Shown here piece by piece: positions 60,901 through 64,000 of a DNA stretch of 64,000 bases (the stretch's first letter is position 1; each line of letters starts with the position of its first letter). The stretch is from Branchiostoma floridae. Taxonomy: Eukaryota; Chordata; Leptocardii; Amphioxiformes; Branchiostomatidae. The notes beneath the pieces were generated by a model. That model was not told the origin of the DNA. It saw nothing but the letters and a program-made list of their open reading frames with translations, and searched no databases. A program made the position numbers and the translations under genes. The stretch lies in assembly GCF_000003815.2 (NCBI RefSeq), contig NC_049988.1:9136545-9200544 (forward strand). The letters are read 5' to 3'.

Positions 60901-63861
60901 AGACAGAACCTACAGAAGGTACAAGGGTTCGCGAAACGTGTGCCGCAAGGACGACCTCGGATGCCGGGGCCACAGAGCGCGCTCCAGCCTGTACCCCAGG
61001 CTAAGACTTTCCAGCCCAGAGCTCAAAACATACCACAGAGGATGCAGCTTGGGCAGAATCGCACAGCCAATGGGCAGGTCAGCCCGATGAAGCCGCAAGA
61101 ACAACAAGTGCAATCTGCTCCTGCCAGGCTGCATGTCAAACAGAGGCTAGGGCTGGGGAGGGGGAAGGCCAACATGCAAATGAGTGGTGGTCAACAGAAC
61201 CAGCCAAATGCACAGAGAATGGTGACATTGGCAGGACAGCATCAGCCACCACAGGTAAGAAGCCTGCCTCCAATACTCCAAGTATCCTATTACACCACTT
61301 CTACCTTACATCCTGCAACTCTGTAATGTTCACATAACTGTAGATGCACACCAAAGCAAACAAGCCCACCTTCTGATTACAATGGTTATTACACAGATAT
61401 ATAGCTTTTAAAATGGTTGCAGACAGCATCCAGTCATGTCTGTAGAAACTGATAGTAATGAGACTTGACTAGGTATTCAGTTGCCATGCTTTTAAAGTTG
61501 TGCATTGTTTTTTGGTGTTTAGACAGTTATTGGGAGAGGACAGCCCATCCGAACAGTGACCAGTCAGCAGCCAGTACAGACGTTTGACGTGGGTGCTAAT
61601 GGGGACCAGCCGCATGTCAAAATGCGAGTTGTGCAGGGTCCACAGGTCTGTGTGACAGTAGATGCAATGTGGTATTCTCACAGTCAATAATAACATGTAT
61701 CTGTAGTACCTGTGTTGTCTGCCAGATGTCATGGTAGTACCCTGTAACACAGAATGGATCCCTTTAACAGTTGTACAGGGTCCACAGGTCTATGTGACAG
61801 AAAATGTAATGTTGCGATCTCACCGTCAAAGCTTTGAAAGTTACATGTATCTTTAGTACCTGTGTTGCCTGCTAGATGTCATGACAGCACCCTGTTACAC
61901 AGATTGTATCTCTTTTACAGTATATTTCAGTTTCGTTGCACAGTTGCTGTTTTAGAAGACTTTTTCCTACACGTACACTTAACCACTGTAATGCTACTTC
62001 ACTTTTATCCATGTGGTAGCCTATATCCATTGTTTAAAAAAACAGGACATTTAGGGATATTGAGTTGACAGATGGTGGTTTCAAATCGCAAAACACAACT
62101 TGTATTTTCAAAATAATGCAATTTGAAGCCACCGTCATAGACTCAATAACTCTTAACATCCTGTTTCTGAAAATAACAGGTAAAGGTTACTAGCGGATAA
62201 ATGTGAGCTAGCATTACTTGAATTTGGGGGGAATGCCATTATGATAACATCATCGTCTTTGTTCAACAGCATTCACATATTGGAATTGTGACAGAAGGGA
62301 TAATTCAATGTTTCATTTTTAGCCACAATTAGTGCTTCCTTTTGATAAAATAACAGCGAAGACAGTTTAAGACTGTATTCTAAAAAATTCATTCCTTTTA
62401 TTTTCCAGCTCTGTATTTTTCAACATTCATTTCTTGTATTTTCGTGTTTTAACTTATTTCCAGGGAGGTGGCCTACAGCAGCAGCCCACTCAGATGGCCA
62501 GTTCCCCACAGGGACAGCCACGGAAAAGGATCGTCAAGCTGCCTAACAGACAGCAGTCGGAGGACAGCCAGATGGGACAGCAACAGCCACAGGGACAGCA
62601 GGGAAACAATCCTAAGGTATGGGACTCGGTGGAAGTTGTCTGTCAGATTTCAGGCTATTAATTCTTAATGTTGGCAGATACAATCAAGAAATTGTTATAG
62701 AATTTAGAAGTGCAATGTATTAAAGATTAGAATAACATAGTCTTACCCAAACAGAGCCATGTACACTTTTAAAAACCCTCACTTTCTCCCTCATTGGCAG
62801 ACAAATAAATTATTAGAGCTATAAGTGTTGAAAAGAATCTATGAAATTGAAAAGAATAAAAGAAAGGTAAGAAAACTTTATCTCTCCAATTGAAGGGATA
62901 GACTTTATGTGACTGTCATATGGTGTGGGCAATAAAACAGGTGTTGTCTTGATTACAGTGCAATTGTTAGTGATCAAAACCACCAGGCCCCTTTCAATTT
63001 AATACTGTAGTTTCTGAAAAATATGCTTACTGGCAACTCTATGACAATGTGACTTTTTGGCTATTAACAAATTCTACTGACAGCCATCAGCATTCTGATG
63101 CTGGCTTTACTGACAGTGTCTTATGATTTTCCCCCAGCGTGTGGTTCTTGGAGCAGCAAGAGGCAGGGGACGGGGGCGCGGACGGGGAGGGGTGCAGACC
63201 AGGGCAGCAGCACAGCAGGTATCCCAGCAGCCTGCGGGGGGCATGATGTCATCACATGTGGTTGCCATTGACAACCTGTCCATGTCCACGTCTGAAGACC
63301 AGCTACGGAGTATGCTGTTGTCTGTTGGTCCTGTAGAGGTCAGTCCAGTGCTGTCACACTGTTGTTAGCCCATGTATTCTTCTAAAATGCTATTTAGGGC
63401 TTGGTATATGTTTTTTTCTTATACTTTAGCAATATTGCATGTTGTAGGAAATTCACTTCAATGTAGCAATCACCTCTGCTCTACTATCGCACTGATTATT
63501 AGTTATTTGACTTTGAACCTCATTTGCATATTTGGGACATATTCTCTTTTGCCAATTTGTCCCAAATATGCAAATAGAGAATTAGTGCTGTCCCTAGTGC
63601 TGAAATGAATATTTTGTCACAATCGATAAATGTATCCGCTTGTTGCATAATATCAAGCCTAAAATTGTTTTACCATGTCAAATATCAAGCTGACTATTGA
63701 AGTTTTTTTGCTGTTTTTATGTCCTTTTGAAATTCTTCCCATCAGGTAATAATTGTTGACATTTTCATGTAGAAAATGGACCTCCTTCGCACCCAGAAGA
63801 AGGCAATCGCCAAGTTTGCCCACCCTGAGCATGCTGCTGACTTCCAGAGGAAATTCCACAG
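51942..63861 (+). CDS. RBM33: RBM33, RNA-binding motif protein 33 (3' end beyond right edge)
   Basis: Exons 51942-51951, 52454-52544, 52885-52930, 55008-55256, 55677-55862, 56333-56552, 57200-57352, 57736-57930, 58306-58556, 58930-59020, 59271-59940 (with gap), 60298-60480, 60679-61254, 61523-61645, 62464-62616, 63138-63338, 63773-63861. The start is MAEDGIDLGLDDLDADFGSG. An acidic serine-rich N-terminal third is followed by an RG patch (GRRGRGFRGGRGGRG), conserved KVLINPHFKG, a long Pro/Gln region, a charged coiled segment (EDEETRKLRAKIAEQKRLRE), a second RG box, and an RRM split over the last two exons (VAIDNLSMSTSEDQLRSMLL; KKAIAKFAHPEHAADFQRKF). Human RBM33 is a nuclear RNA-binding protein linked to TREX/NXF1 export and ALKBH5. 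Exon 12's acceptor could be 6 bases further right. The end of the RRM lies outside. Confidence 0.93.
53208..53540. mobile_element. CAGGGCTCGAAAT-ended transposon, 5-bp TSD GTGCA (RBM33 intron 3)
   Basis: The ends CAGGGCTCGAAATTC and TATTTCGAGCCCTG bound 333 bases, with GTGCA at 53203-53207 and 53541-53545. The interior (GGGTGCACC, TTAAGCTGGGTGCACC in complement) is close to the ERCC3 copy. Confidence 0.9.
54290..54334. repeat. (GAA)n microsatellite (RBM33 intron 3)
   Basis: A run of AGAAGAAGAA units, slightly interrupted. The rest of intron 3 (52931-55007) shows nothing else besides the transposon. Confidence 0.85.
56640..56977. mobile_element. Non-autonomous hAT-like transposon, 8-bp TSD GGCAGTAG (RBM33 intron 6)
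   Basis: The ends CAGGGCTATAGC and GCTAGAGCGCTG are imperfect inverted repeats. Subterminal CCGTCA and TGACGG also mirror each other. GGCAGTAG is repeated exactly at 56632-56639 and 56978-56985. Confidence 0.88.
58627..58652. repeat. (GT)n microsatellite followed by a G run
   Basis: GTGTGTGTGTGTGTGTG then GGGGGGG in RBM33 intron 9. Confidence 0.85.
59338..59437. other. Assembly gap of 100 N inside an RBM33 exon
   Basis: Exactly 100 N, the usual placeholder for unknown length. It falls in Pro/Gln/His-rich coding sequence of exon 11, so residues and possibly an intron are missing. Confidence 0.97.
61628..61919 (+). repeat. 142-bp tandem duplication over the RBM33 exon 14 splice donor
   Basis: GTTGTGCAGGGTCCACAGGT at 61628 recurs as GTTGTACAGGGTCCACAGGT at 61770, and the following 120 bases match with scattered changes. 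The first copy includes the end of exon 14 and its donor; the second is wholly intronic. Confidence 0.88.
61989..62216. mobile_element. MITE TAACGCTAGTTCACC family, copy 4 (RBM33 intron 14)
   Basis: TAATGCTACTTCACTTTTAT at the left, GTGAGCTAGCATTA at the right. The interior includes ACATTTAGGGATATTGAG and TAAAGGTTAC as in the other copies. More diverged. Confidence 0.8.
63522..63575. repeat. 18-bp perfect inverted repeat carrying octamer motifs (RBM33 intron 16)
   Basis: ATTTGCATATTTGGGACA (63522-63539) and its exact complement (63558-63575) around an 18-base spacer. Each arm includes ATTTGCAT, the POU-factor octamer. Confidence 0.85.
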
Positions 63862-64000
63862 GTAGGTTCAACTCATTTGTATTTCCTGTGAGATTTATAA
63901 TTTGGATCTTCTGCTAGATATGGAAGGTTTGTCTGTGTAGTGTTTCTTCCTAATAAATTGTGAATCTAAACTGGTTAAACTTAGAACTATGACATCATCA

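Overview
The window reads as animal nuclear DNA, most likely from a lancelet (amphioxus, Branchiostoma). The genes are split by many introns of a few hundred bases to about 2 kb with GT/AG borders. The encoded proteins look like invertebrate-deuterostome relatives of human ERCC3, PARP12/ZC3HAV1, GARS1 and RBM33. The introns are packed with short terminal-inverted-repeat transposons. The organism call is inference from protein similarity and repeat style. I ran no search.

Layout, left to right. (1) 438-7957, minus: the first ten coding exons of ERCC3/XPB, the TFIIH helicase, with the rest off the left edge. (2) 9544-15097, plus: a complete five-exon PARP12/ZAP-like gene, head to head with ERCC3. 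It encodes nine CCCH fingers, two WWE domains and a mono-ADP-ribosyltransferase domain. (3) 15098-19403: convergent gene-free DNA. (4) 19404-36035, minus: a complete 18-exon receptor tyrosine kinase (signal peptide, cysteine-rich start, five EGF-like repeats, one FN3, one membrane helix, proline-rich juxtamembrane part, kinase). Its exons sum to an uninterrupted 866-residue frame. (5) 36036-39878: intergenic DNA with a Penelope-like element remnant. (6) 39879-51120, minus: GARS1 (glycyl-tRNA synthetase), with a mitochondrial and a cytosolic start. The cytosolic frame sums to 682 residues. One internal exon exists in two tandem copies of identical length. (7) 51942-63861, plus: RBM33, head to head with GARS1, running off the right edge and crossed by a 100-N assembly gap.

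The strongest observations are these. GARS1 has two 142-nt copies of the motif-1 exon that should be mutually exclusive, with a strong hairpin in the 337-nt intron between them. The PARP12/ZAP-like protein has a tandem duplication of its whole RNA-binding module. A 5-bp-target-site transposon landed exactly on the ERCC3 exon 7 splice donor, and the duplicated target site still supplies the donor. The RTK has HGD in place of HRD, and its tandem-duplicated EGF exons preserve an empty-site copy of a Tc1/mariner-like insertion. Tandem duplications also cover splice donors in GARS1 and RBM33.

The genes are housekeeping or signalling genes that share the region, not an operon-like system. The two head-to-head pairs (ERCC3/PARP12-like and GARS1/RBM33) may share promoter regions.
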